A stretch of 64,000 bases of DNA, taken from CALDTK01 sp045110575 (GTDB lineage: Bacteria > Bacteroidota > Bacteroidia > Chitinophagales > Saprospiraceae). Each line of letters begins with the position of its first letter. Within the stretch, counting starts at the first letter, position 1. The DNA lies in the NCBI GenBank assembly GCA_045110575.1, contig JBGCGF010000065.1:19971-83970 (forward strand), given 5' to 3'. A program made the translations under genes and the position numbers. The notes under the pieces were generated by a model. The model was not told where the DNA came from. It worked only from the letters and a program-made list of their open reading frames with translations, and did not search any database. Positions 16,895-25,456 of the stretch are shown one piece after another.

Positions 16895-17755
16895 ATGCCA
16901 CTCGATCAAGTAGACGTTGATATGTTGGAGCAACAGGAGGCCGAAATGAGCTTCTTGGACCATCTCGAAGCCTTGCGCTGGCACATTGTGCGCGCGGGTT
17001 TGGCGATTCTAATTATCGCACTTGCTGTCTTTGCAGCCAAGGACTTTGTCTTCGGAACGATAGTTCTAGGGCCTACACAACAAGACTTCTTTACTTTTCG
17101 TGCATTCTGCAGTCTTGGAGAGTGGATTGGACTAGGAGATCGGTTCTGTATGCAAATGCCGGATTTTAGATGGATTACTCCTGGGTTTGGCGAGCAGTTT
17201 ACCGTCCATATCCGCGTTTCGATAATCCTCGGTTTCATTTTATCCTTCCCCTATGTCTTCTACGAAATCTGGAAGTTCATAAAGCCAGGCTTGTATGAGA
17301 AGGAGCAAAAGGCCGCTCGTGGAACGGTATTCATCTGTTCGATGCTCTTTGCGATAGGCATTCTGTTCGGTTACTTCATCATTAGTCCTTTTGCGGTGAC
17401 GTTCTTGCTTGGCTATGAATTGCCAGGTGTAGAGTCTGCGCCTTCTTTGGGCAGCTACGTTCAGTACCTGTCGTTATTCACTGTTCCTGCAGGTATGATC
17501 TTCGAGTTGCCAGTACTGGTTTACTTCTTAGCAAAAGTTGGCTTGGTCACTGCTGAAATGATGGCTAGCTACCGAAAGCATGCCGTAGTAGTGCTGTTAT
17601 TTCTTTCGGCCTTATTCACGCCACCCGACCCGATCACTCAGCTTTTATTAGGACTTCCGCTGTATGGACTTTACGAGATAAGCATCGTGATAGCCAAGCG
17701 TGTAGAGCGTCGTCAGGCAGCTGAAGAAGCTAAAGAGGCCGCTAATCTCAACTAA
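16895..17755 (+). CDS. tatC: Sec-independent protein translocase TatC
   Basis: 286 residues from the ATG at 16895; a GTG at 16874 is also in frame. The ATG is favoured because a TACCTTCG box (16881-16888) lies 6 bp before it. Core TatC features: N-terminal FLDHLEALRWHI, six membrane segments, the conserved FTVHIRVSIILGFILSFPYVFYEIWKFIKPGLYEKEQ block, YVQYLSLF and ALFTPPDPITQ (first block quoted in part elsewhere as FPYVFYEIWKFIKPGL). TatC recognises twin-arginine signal peptides and exports folded proteins. No tatA/B gene is adjacent. Confidence 0.95.
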   Translation: MPLDQVDVDMLEQQEAEMSFLDHLEALRWHIVRAGLAILIIALAVFAAKDFVFGTIVLGPTQQDFFTFRAFCSLGEWIGLGDRFCMQMPDFRWITPGFGEQFTVHIRVSIILGFILSFPYVFYEIWKFIKPGLYEKEQKAARGTVFICSMLFAIGILFGYFIISPFAVTFLLGYELPGVESAPSLGSYVQYLSLFTVPAGMIFELPVLVYFLAKVGLVTAEMMASYRKHAVVVLLFLSALFTPPDPITQLLLGLPLYGLYEISIVIAKRVERRQAAEEAKEAANLN

Positions 17756-17782
17756 GCGTACCTGCCGCTGTTGTCAAGTTCA

Positions 17783-18238
17783 ATGTCTTCTATGAACCAA
17801 GTTTCGACTAACCTTACCCTTTTCTACAGGCTCTTTTTGCCGATCTTCTTTGGGGTGTTTCTAGGTGCAACGGTCATCTTCTTGTGGCTGCATCCGCTCG
17901 ACTATTACGCGAACCTGAAGGGCAGTACCCTAAGAATAGGCTTGACTGCTTTCTATGTCACGATGATGGTTTTCTTCCTCTTCACTGTTTGGCGAATTCG
18001 CCGCGTAGAGATGGGCAAAGAATGGGTTTATATAACCGACTTTTTTCGTCAAGCAAGGTATCCATGGGGCAATGTGAAAGAGGTCAAAGAGACGTCAATC
18101 GGCTTGTTCCTACTGGTCCGTGTCGAATTCTTAGAGCCAGGAAGCTTTGGACGTAAAGCGACATTCATCGCATCGCGCAGTCGCTGGCGTCTGTTCAAGG
18201 AGGAATTCCCTGACCGTCTAGCTGACTTGTTACGTTAG
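17783..18238 (+). CDS. Two-helix membrane protein with PH-like C-terminal domain, unknown function
   Basis: 151 residues from the ATG at 17783 (a TTG at 17771 and an ATG at 17792 are alternatives). Two hydrophobic segments (LFLPIFFGVFLGATVIFLWL and IGLTAFYVTMMVFFLFTVW) are followed by a soluble part, VEMGKEWVYITDFFRQARYP ... VKEVKETSIGLFLLVRVEFL, like small bacterial PH-domain membrane proteins. 27 bp after tatC, probably co-transcribed, ending before the terminator at 18283. Function unknown. Confidence 0.65.
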   Translation: MSSMNQVSTNLTLFYRLFLPIFFGVFLGATVIFLWLHPLDYYANLKGSTLRIGLTAFYVTMMVFFLFTVWRIRRVEMGKEWVYITDFFRQARYPWGNVKEVKETSIGLFLLVRVEFLEPGSFGRKATFIASRSRWRLFKEEFPDRLADLLR

Positions 18239-18282
18239 CGATTACGCTACTCTATCATTGGAGTGTGATTGCACTCAGAACT

Positions 18283-18321
18283 AAAAATGCCTGTCTAAGC
18301 TTCACTTAGACAGGCATTTTT
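18283..18321. terminator. Bidirectional intrinsic terminator
   Basis: Perfect 17-bp stem AAAAATGCCTGTCTAAG / CTTAGACAGGCATTTTT with the 5-nt loop CTTCA; A-tract on one side and T-tract on the other. Serves both converging units (17783 gene and the TlpA-like gene). Confidence 0.9.
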
Positions 18322-18372
18322 ATAAATATTGAACGCTGAACTCAGCTTGCAGGGCAAGTCGAGTTTAGGATA

Positions 18373-19731
18373 TTATCCCTTCTCGAGCAACTCAGCAACC
18401 TTTGCTTCAAGAGCAGGTCCACGCAAGTTGCGAGCAACGATACGTCCTTCGCGATCTAAGAGTACAGTCGCAGGAATAGAGCGCACGCCATATTGCTGTG
18501 CAACAGCGTTTTGCCATCCTCTGAGGTCAGAAACATGCGTCCACTGGAGGTTGTCTTTTTTAACGGCTCCAGCCCAGCGGTTATGCTGCTTGTCTAGGCT
18601 TACTCCAAGAATGTCGAACCCTTGGTCTTTGTGCTTATTGTACATCTTGACCACGTTCGGATTTTCCTTACGGCAAGGTCCACACCAGCTAGCCCAAAAG
18701 TCAATGAGTAAGATCTTTCCTCGGTAATTCTCAGGTCCAACCATTCCAGAGCTGTCGAGTGTCATTTGAGTAAACGATGGAGCAACTGCACCATCCTCAA
18801 AAGCTGTCAAGCGAGTAATGTCAGATTGTAGCGATGAAACGGACTCAGGCTCTTCTTCAGCATAACGCTTAAGGTATTGCTTCGCAAAGGTCGCCGTCAT
18901 TGGGCTGTTTGCAATTTTAAGCGTCGCGATTACTCCCCCTAGTGCAAGCTTGTGCACAGGTCTGTTGTTGTAAACGAGGTCAAGCTGTGTGTTGAGGCTC
19001 TCTTCCAGCATCTGTGCTGGTACTTTTGCCTGTAACAAGGTTTTGGTGAAGTCTCGGTAGCTTTCAAATACCCATGGGTTTCCAGCGTAAATAGGTTTAG
19101 AAAAGTCGGTGTATTGAAAACGCTCATTGACGTAGTACATCAATTCATTGGTGTACGGCTTTTCGCTATTGGCAAAACTCGTGTAGAGGTTTACCGCCAT
19201 TACAGAAGCGAAAAAGTCGGCGCCTTCCGTCCGCAAGCTTTCTAGCGTTGCTACTTTCTGGTCGTCATTTTCCTTGAGACTCTGCTTTGCAGCTTCATAG
19301 GCCGGCGTTTCACTTTTGGTGACACTGAGGCTACGAGTTAGGTTTTGTCCTTTCTGGTTTAGTCCTTGAAAAGTACGCTTGAGGTCTCCATATGCATCGT
19401 TAACAGGTGATCCTGTCATAATAGCTGCCGACATCTTGCGACAATTTCCACTGATGTTAAAGGATTCTTTACCGTCTAGCACGATAGGAATAGGGCTACC
19501 AGAAGCTGGACCTACATAGGTGATGCCAGTGAGTGCAACATCATTAGCAAGCGTGAACGTGCCGTCTGCTTGTTTTTCCAGAGGATTGGTTTTGACGAAA
19601 GTCACACCGTTGAATCGAAACTGGTAAATCGCCTCTTCACAGTTAGGTACCTTGATCGTAACTTGCTGAGCAGAAGAAAGTAGTGTGCTCAGGGCAAAGG
19701 CTGCCAAGAGTAGGACGCGGAAGTACATCAT
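18373..19731 (-). CDS. TlpA-like secreted thioredoxin-family protein
   Basis: 452 residues with signal peptide (MMYFRVLLLAAFALSTLLSSA). An N-terminal DUF4369-like beta domain (IKVPNCEEAIYQFRFNGVTF), a helical middle region, and a C-terminal AhpC/TlpA thioredoxin domain from about residue 310: ILLIDFWASWCGPCRKENP with the redox CGPC, DILGVSLD, and the cis-Pro loop GVRSIPATVLLD. A periplasmic disulfide oxidoreductase of the type abundant in Bacteroidota. Convergent with the preceding unit. Confidence 0.88.
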   Translation of the reverse strand: MMYFRVLLLAAFALSTLLSSAQQVTIKVPNCEEAIYQFRFNGVTFVKTNPLEKQADGTFTLANDVALTGITYVGPASGSPIPIVLDGKESFNISGNCRKMSAAIMTGSPVNDAYGDLKRTFQGLNQKGQNLTRSLSVTKSETPAYEAAKQSLKENDDQKVATLESLRTEGADFFASVMAVNLYTSFANSEKPYTNELMYYVNERFQYTDFSKPIYAGNPWVFESYRDFTKTLLQAKVPAQMLEESLNTQLDLVYNNRPVHKLALGGVIATLKIANSPMTATFAKQYLKRYAEEEPESVSSLQSDITRLTAFEDGAVAPSFTQMTLDSSGMVGPENYRGKILLIDFWASWCGPCRKENPNVVKMYNKHKDQGFDILGVSLDKQHNRWAGAVKKDNLQWTHVSDLRGWQNAVAQQYGVRSIPATVLLDREGRIVARNLRGPALEAKVAELLEKG

Positions 19732-19989
19732 GATCTAGTTACGTTAAAACGTGGCGCATGGTTGTGTGAACGCGACGTGAATACAAGTGTAAAGGTAGAC
19801 CATCAAATTTCGGATTTGGAGGCAATTCAAAGATCACTTGTAGGTCATAGTGACCATAATGCGACACTTCTTTTGCTTAAAACGCCACAGAGCAACAACA
19901 TTTTGCCAGTCCTGAGTGCTTATATTCGCGGACCGCGAAGCTATTTGATGCGCGTTCTCTTTAGGAAAAGCGCTGAAAACCGACCCTGC

Positions 19990-21051
19990 ATGACAAAATT
20001 AAGCACCCCCTTCAATACCCTCAACGAGGCTACCATTAAAACGGAGCTTGCGAATTGGAAGAAGATTGTAGCGAAGTATCAGGTACCGAGCTGGTCTAGA
20101 GCAATCTGGCAATTGGTCAACAGCTTTGGTCCATTCCTAGCCCTTTGGGTTGCGATGTACTTCAGTGTTGATTACAGCATCTGGCTAACCTTAGGACTGG
20201 GTGTTATTAATGCCTTCTTCCTTGTACGAATTTTCATCATCCAGCACGATTGTGGTCACTTTTCTTTTACGAAGAGTCGCAAGGCAAACGAGGCTATCGG
20301 ATGGGTATGTTCTTACTTCTCTACGATTCCTTACAACTACTGGGCGCGTGTACATAGCTACCACCATGGCCACACCGGTCAGTTGGAGCACCGTGACATT
20401 GGTGACATCGACTTCCTTACAGTAGATGAGTTCCGTGAAACAAGCAAGTGGGGCAAGTTCAAGTATCGTCTTTTCCGTAACCCATTAGTAATCTTCGGAC
20501 TCGTACCGGTGATTTACCTCGGTGTTATGGTTCGTCTTTCTCACATCACTTTCCCAGGTTGGAAGAAGGTCCACATCAAGCAGCATATCAACAACATCAC
20601 GCTTGTTGCGATTTATGCAGGTTTAGGCTGGGCAATCGGATGGCAGAAGTTCTTGATCATTCAAGGATCAATCGTATTCTTCTTCGGAGTAATCGCTTTC
20701 TGGTTCTTCTATGTGCAGCACCAACACGAAGACACGTACATGCGCTGGACAAAGCAGTGGGACTACCTACTAGCTGCAATCCGCGGAGCTACTTTCTACA
20801 AGTTGCCACGCTTCATGCACTTCTTGACGGGTAATATTGGTTTCCACCACATTCACCACCTCAGCTCACGTATTCCAAATTACAACCTCCGCCAGTGTGC
20901 TGAGGAGAATCCGATCCTTCAGAAGTATGTTACTTCAGTGACTTTCTTCGAAAGCCTTCCAATGATGTTCAACAAGTTGTGGGACGAAGAGACTGCACGA
21001 ATGATCACGTTCAAGGAGTACTACCGCAGAGAGCAGGTTCGTATGACGTAA
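19990..21051 (+). CDS. Membrane fatty acid desaturase
   Basis: 353 residues from the ATG at 19990 (MTKLSTPFNTLNEATIKTEL); the open frame reaches 19762 but the earlier part has no family features. The three diiron histidine boxes are present: HDCGH, HSYHHGH and HHIHH, with hydrophobic helices between (FGPFLALWVAMYF, FLIIQGSIVFFFGVIAFWFF). These integral-membrane enzymes introduce a double bond into fatty acyl chains using O2 and an electron donor, for membrane fluidity. The monocistronic unit ends before a REP-flanked terminator. Confidence 0.9.
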   Translation: MTKLSTPFNTLNEATIKTELANWKKIVAKYQVPSWSRAIWQLVNSFGPFLALWVAMYFSVDYSIWLTLGLGVINAFFLVRIFIIQHDCGHFSFTKSRKANEAIGWVCSYFSTIPYNYWARVHSYHHGHTGQLEHRDIGDIDFLTVDEFRETSKWGKFKYRLFRNPLVIFGLVPVIYLGVMVRLSHITFPGWKKVHIKQHINNITLVAIYAGLGWAIGWQKFLIIQGSIVFFFGVIAFWFFYVQHQHEDTYMRWTKQWDYLLAAIRGATFYKLPRFMHFLTGNIGFHHIHHLSSRIPNYNLRQCAEENPILQKYVTSVTFFESLPMMFNKLWDEETARMITFKEYYRREQVRMT

Positions 21052-21073
21052 GTAGCGCAGCTACTTACTTGTT

Positions 21074-21187
21074 GTCCGACCGTTGTACGGTCGACCGAGT
21101 ATTTCATACTTCCGCATAAAAAAGGCGCCACTTGAGTTCAACTCAGGTGGCGCCTTTTTTTATTGGTCGACCGTAAGACGGTCGGAC
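21074..21187. repeat. Paired inverted REP-like elements flanking a terminator (BIME-like)
   Basis: Two copies of a 23-bp element, GGTCGACCGTnnnACGGTCGGAC, face each other: 21074-21096 (minus orientation) and 21165-21187 (plus). Each can fold by itself (GACCGT/ACGGTC). The same motif is seen in the loop of the palindrome at 30626-30706 beside a RAYT gene, matching the known association of RAYT transposases with paired REPs. Confidence 0.7.
21118..21160. terminator. Bidirectional intrinsic terminator
   Basis: Stem AAAAAAGGCGCCACTTGAG / CTCAGGTGGCGCCTTTTTT (one mismatch) with a tight loop, between the converging desaturase and amidohydrolase genes, enclosed by the REP-like pair. Confidence 0.88.
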
Positions 21188-21194
21188 CACAACC

Positions 21195-22946
21195 TTATAA
21201 GGCCGTGTACACTTCTTCCGCGCCTATAAAAGTGCGCAGCACCCCTGCACTCGGGATGCTATCTACAGGGCAGTCAACCAAGTTGCGGTCAAGTACGATG
21301 AAGTCAGCCAGCTTCCCTGACGCAATACTTCCTTTCTCGTCTTCCTCGAATGCAGCGTAGGCATTGGCCATCGTGTAGGCATAGATCGCTTCTTGTCTTG
21401 TAAGGCTTTGCTCCGGGAAGAATGCTTCTCCACCGGGCTTTTGCTGACGGGTAATCATCGCGTATAAGCTCGCCAAAGCACTTACCTCCTCAACAGGAGC
21501 GTCTGTTCCATTCGTCACTACTGCACCTGCATCAAGTAGCGATCGCCATGCATATGCACCCGTGCGAGCTCGTTCTATGCCTAGGCGAGCAACTACAAAA
21601 GGAGCATCGCTGGTAGCGTGAATACCTTGCATGCTAGCAATGGTGCCCGTGGCTGCAAATCTCGGAATATCCTCAACAGCAATGTGTTGACTGTGCTCAT
21701 TCCTCCAACGTAAAGCAGAGTCCACTCGACTAGAGTAGCGCTCCACAATGTCTAGTGTCTCTTTGTTCGCGCGATCACCAATGGCGTGCACACAGAGCTG
21801 CATTTCTTTCGAAAAGGCGAGGTCGGCAATGCAGGCTACTTCTTCAATCGTCGTCGTGTTTTGACCGCGAAATCCTGGCTTGTCACTGTAGTCTTCTAAC
21901 AACCACGCGCCATAGCTGCCAAGTGCTCCATCAAGCTCTGTTTTGATGGCTCTGACAGTGAGTTTGTTGTTGCCGATTCCTACCCAGGGCAGTCCTGCTG
22001 CACTTCCATTTTCTCCAGCCATTTCTTCGCAGCTTTCGCGCAGCATCATCCAGAGGCGCACGTCTAGTGAGTCAGCTTTCGCCAAAACCCGTAACGCATC
22101 CAAATCTCTTCGCGAAGTGCCTGCATCTTGAAAGCTCGTGATGCCTGCTTCGATACATGCTTGACTGGCCAATTTCCAAGCTTGGACTTGCTCGGCCTCT
22201 CGTTGCTCAACAGGAAGACTTGCGTAATAGGCCTTGAGCGCTTCGTAAAGTTGAGCAGTTGCTCGCTCTTCAAAGACGCCGATCGGCTCTCCGTGGGCAT
22301 TACGGAGGATACGGCCTCCTTCTGGATCGGAGCTTTCACTACTAATGCCTGCAGCTTTCATCGCTGCGGCATTGGCCATCGCTCCGTGTCCGCTTGCGTG
22401 GGTCAGCACGACTGGGTTGTTTGGTGAGACCTCGCTAAGTGCATCGTGCAATGGGTAGCCATCTACGGTTTCATATCCGGTGTCTGTCCATTTTTCTTGG
22501 TGCCAACCGCGACCATAGATCCAGTCTCCAGGTTCAGCTCGCTCTGCGCGCACGCGGACAGAATCGATGATTTCGGCCCACGAAGTTGTAGCAAGTAAAT
22601 TGAGGTTGAGTACGGAATTGCCTAAGCCTCCGAAGTGTGCGTGACCTTCAATAAAACCCGGCATAACAAATCGACCTTCAAGGTCCGTGGTCTGGGTAGC
22701 ATTGCCTGCCAGATTTTGCATTTCTGCACTGGTTCCGGTTGCTACAATTTGATCACCATTGGTCGCAAACGCCTCCACCCAAGGCTCGACATCATTAACG
22801 GTATACACCTTGCCGTTGATGAAAATCTGATCAGCGGTGTCCACATTAGGCGCTTTGTCCTTAGACCCTCGCTCAGCGGGGGCGCAAGCAGAAAGAAAAA
22901 GAAACGACGCGAAAACTAGAAATGGGTAGAGTAGGGGAAACTGCAT
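21195..22946 (-). CDS. YtcJ-type amidohydrolase lipoprotein
   Basis: 583 residues. Lipoprotein signal with lipobox FLSAC near residue 20. Amidohydrolase_3 family: VMPGFIEGHAHFGGLG (first metal HxH), ALGSYGAWLLEDYSDKPGF, LCVHAIGDRANKETLDIV, NEHSQHI, and NGTDAPVEEVSALASLYAMI; the C-terminal GSIASGKLADFIVLDR closes the composite beta-domain. A metal-dependent hydrolase of C-N bonds in exported peptides or ureides; substrate unknown. Exact 14-bp motif at 22075-22088 (read as VLAKA). Confidence 0.88.
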   Translation of the reverse strand: MQFPLLYPFLVFASFLFLSACAPAERGSKDKAPNVDTADQIFINGKVYTVNDVEPWVEAFATNGDQIVATGTSAEMQNLAGNATQTTDLEGRFVMPGFIEGHAHFGGLGNSVLNLNLLATTSWAEIIDSVRVRAERAEPGDWIYGRGWHQEKWTDTGYETVDGYPLHDALSEVSPNNPVVLTHASGHGAMANAAAMKAAGISSESSDPEGGRILRNAHGEPIGVFEERATAQLYEALKAYYASLPVEQREAEQVQAWKLASQACIEAGITSFQDAGTSRRDLDALRVLAKADSLDVRLWMMLRESCEEMAGENGSAAGLPWVGIGNNKLTVRAIKTELDGALGSYGAWLLEDYSDKPGFRGQNTTTIEEVACIADLAFSKEMQLCVHAIGDRANKETLDIVERYSSRVDSALRWRNEHSQHIAVEDIPRFAATGTIASMQGIHATSDAPFVVARLGIERARTGAYAWRSLLDAGAVVTNGTDAPVEEVSALASLYAMITRQQKPGGEAFFPEQSLTRQEAIYAYTMANAYAAFEEDEKGSIASGKLADFIVLDRNLVDCPVDSIPSAGVLRTFIGAEEVYTAL

Positions 22947-23111
22947 CTCGCTAAGATTGCACGCAGCGAGGAGAAATTATAGGGGGAGATGCAACGTGTG
23001 GGGTGAATGTGAGTCATTGAGTGTATTGCGCAGAACTGTCAGTTCAGTTTCTAAGCATTCGTTTCTCGCTGCGAACTGACAATTCAATCAACAACAACAA
23101 AAAACAACAAC

Positions 23112-23807
23112 ATGTCTCGCATTACACTCCTCTTTTCAGCACTCCTTCTCTCATTTAGTGTTTTTGCCCAGAGCAAATCGTTCACGCCTGGGGCATTCGA
23201 CATGGTTGCGGTCAACTATGGTATCGATGCGGTAATTAAAAAAGGTGCCAAGCACTCGGTTTCAATCGAAGCCGATCAATCTGTTCTTGACGTGGTTCAA
23301 GTAGTAGTGGAAGGCGAGCAGATGAAGATCACCTTCGACCAAAAAGACTGGAACAGATTGAGTAAGTCGGCGCTTCGTAAGGGCATAAAGGCGACGATCA
23401 TTACCCCAGCTCTCAGCGGAGTTCTCGCAAATGGCGGGAGCGACGTTGTGAGCAAAGACAAATGGTCCGGAGATTCATTCAAGATGACTGCCAATGGTGG
23501 TGCTGACCTCACGCTCATCGTTGACGTCAAGAACCTTAAAGTCGTTTGTAACGGTGGTGCTGACATCTACCTCTCTGGAAGTGCTGACAAGGTGAAGATG
23601 ACAGCTAACGGTGGTGCAGACATTGAAGCAGAGAACCTCATGACCAAAGACGCTGATTTGACTGCAAACGGTGCTGGTGACATCTCAATCAATGTATCAA
23701 AGTCACTTAAAGCACGCGCCAACGGAGGCAGCGACATTGAGTACTATGGTAATGCGACGATGATCGACGTCCGTGCAAACGGCGGGTCGGACATTGACAG
23801 GGGATAG
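23112..23807 (+). CDS. Secreted head-GIN (DUF2807) beta-solenoid protein
   Basis: 231 residues with signal peptide (MSRITLLFSALLLSFSVFA). DUF2807: FTPGAFDMVAVNYGIDAVI, then repeated ANGGADI/ANGGSDI turns (six or more, about 20 residues apart), which build a right-handed beta-helix. Likely a cell-envelope or secreted adhesive protein; precise function unknown. Preceded by an A/C-rich leader (CAACAACAACAAAAAAC). Confidence 0.85.
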   Translation: MSRITLLFSALLLSFSVFAQSKSFTPGAFDMVAVNYGIDAVIKKGAKHSVSIEADQSVLDVVQVVVEGEQMKITFDQKDWNRLSKSALRKGIKATIITPALSGVLANGGSDVVSKDKWSGDSFKMTANGGADLTLIVDVKNLKVVCNGGADIYLSGSADKVKMTANGGADIEAENLMTKDADLTANGAGDISINVSKSLKARANGGSDIEYYGNATMIDVRANGGSDIDRG

Positions 23808-23872
23808 TCATTTGGTGGTTTAAAGAATTGTGTTACCTTTACATTATTAATTGTAATTAAATTCTCTACATC

Positions 23873-24229
23873 ATGAGAAATTCCATATTATTTCTATTTG
23901 CGGCTTTTGTCGCACTCGCGACAACGACAAGTTGTTCAAACGAAGTTGCTGCTGGGCCAGAAATCCCATAGATTCAACGTGTCGACAACGTCACTTTTCT
24001 TAACGCTGACGGATCAGAAGCTGAAACTCTTACGGTTTCCTTCCTTAGTGATGGTACTCATCAGTTCGAAGGAGCGCTTGAGCTATTAGATCGCCAAGAG
24101 CTTTCCGAAAGGACTGGAGGAGGTTCTCTTACTGGTGAAAGGTTCGCAGGGCCAGACCAAAACAATGATGGCGGGCTTGATTATAAGTGTTGGACTCACC
24201 CAACTAAGATTTGTTATAATCTACCTTAA
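23873..24229 (+). pseudogene. Small lipoprotein gene interrupted by an in-frame TAG
   Basis: ATG at 23873 starts a lipoprotein signal (MRNSILFLFAAFVALATTTSC) but a TAG at 23969-23971 ends it after 32 codons. The same frame then stays open for 85 further sense codons to a TAA at 24227-24229 (IQRVDNVTFLNADGSEAETL ... GPDQNNDGGLDYKCWTHPTK). A CAG-to-TAG change would explain it. The product would be a 117-118-residue lipoprotein of unknown function. No family was recognised. The TTG start of the next gene is 5 bp downstream. Confidence 0.7.
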
Positions 24230-24234
24230 AAGTT

Positions 24235-25377
24235 TTGAATAGATTTATTCTAGCTATCGTATTCGTTTGGGCCGCAGCATTCGCTGTGGCCCAAATTAGT
24301 ACTGTGAAATGTACAGGTCCTTTAGTCAAGATTGACTTGGATTCTGATACATATGCTAAGCGAGCCTCAGGCTTTGATTCAGGTACTCTGATTGTAATTG
24401 ATTCAGCAAGAAGTATTTTTAATATTGGGCATATTGACGTCTTTCTTATTGATGGGGCAGGAAAGATTATCAGAGGGCTGAATTCATCCAGAATCGATAG
24501 TATAGCTGATCTTCATGCGTTCCAGAGACATGGTCCAGGAGCAAAGGTTAAAAGGTCTGAGACTGTATTAGATTCCATCCTTTGTATGAGGACAGTTTAT
24601 CATATTCGGGGACTTAGGGAAGTCGAAGGTGAAGACTTAATTCGCATCGAATTTTCTATAATAGTCGAAGATGTAGATATTCGATATGGATATGCGTTTG
24701 AGAATGCTTTCTTTACTGTTGATGTAGATTATGATCTGAATTTATGCAAATCTGCACTCATGGAGGATCCTTCTGTTTTAGAGCATGCTCTATCTCTAGT
24801 TAATGGAACTTCTTCTAGCACCGAGCTTGTCCAGAAGTTTGATAGGAGCAATGATTTGGATTCAAACCAACATTTATTTGCTCGTTATATTATGGAAAAC
24901 GATAGATGGGTTTTCAAAGGTCCAGTCACGAATTTGAAGCAAAATGTTGGAGTAAATTTTTTCGCTCATTTCCCAGCCGGTATTAATCATCCCCTTGGAC
25001 GCTTATACTCTAATGGAAAAAAAGCGGTGGTTTTTAATGAAAAGAAAGAATCGGTGCTAGAATGGGAAGTGAATGATTGGCATGAAACCATAATTAAGAA
25101 ATTGATTCCGCATCGAGAAGAATATTTAGCGATTAGTTTTTCTTTTGTCGAAGGAGTAAGGTCTACCGATGAACAATATTACGTAGTTGAATACCGAGAC
25201 TCTAAACTTAAGCCTCGAGTTAAGATTGCTAAATATATTATGAATCGGTTTTTAGTTAATGATATTTCGTTGGAAGGAAGTCATTTACACGTTTTGTTGT
25301 TTGATAAGAGGTCTAAAAATCATCTTATACATACTCTTAACCTCGAAGCTGGTTGCGAAAACGAGATTTACCAATAA
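24235..25377 (+). CDS. Secreted protein of unknown function
   Basis: 380 residues using a TTG start, chosen because it alone supplies a signal peptide (NRFILAIVFVWAAAFAVA). The mature chain is rich in D, E, K and beta-type segments (STVKCTGPLVKIDLDSDTYA ... HFPAGINHPLGRLYSNGKKA). No domain recognised. Local sequence is more AT-rich than its neighbours, which may indicate transfer. 5 bp after the interrupted lipoprotein gene, so the two were probably one unit. Confidence 0.6.
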   Translation: MNRFILAIVFVWAAAFAVAQISTVKCTGPLVKIDLDSDTYAKRASGFDSGTLIVIDSARSIFNIGHIDVFLIDGAGKIIRGLNSSRIDSIADLHAFQRHGPGAKVKRSETVLDSILCMRTVYHIRGLREVEGEDLIRIEFSIIVEDVDIRYGYAFENAFFTVDVDYDLNLCKSALMEDPSVLEHALSLVNGTSSSTELVQKFDRSNDLDSNQHLFARYIMENDRWVFKGPVTNLKQNVGVNFFAHFPAGINHPLGRLYSNGKKAVVFNEKKESVLEWEVNDWHETIIKKLIPHREEYLAISFSFVEGVRSTDEQYYVVEYRDSKLKPRVKIAKYIMNRFLVNDISLEGSHLHVLLFDKRSKNHLIHTLNLEAGCENEIYQ

Positions 25378-25456
25378 GCCTCCTGTCTGCTTAATGAGAA
25401 ATTAACTTCAGTTTATTTTTTTACATATAGGAAACTAGCCTTACTATCTTGGCGCG

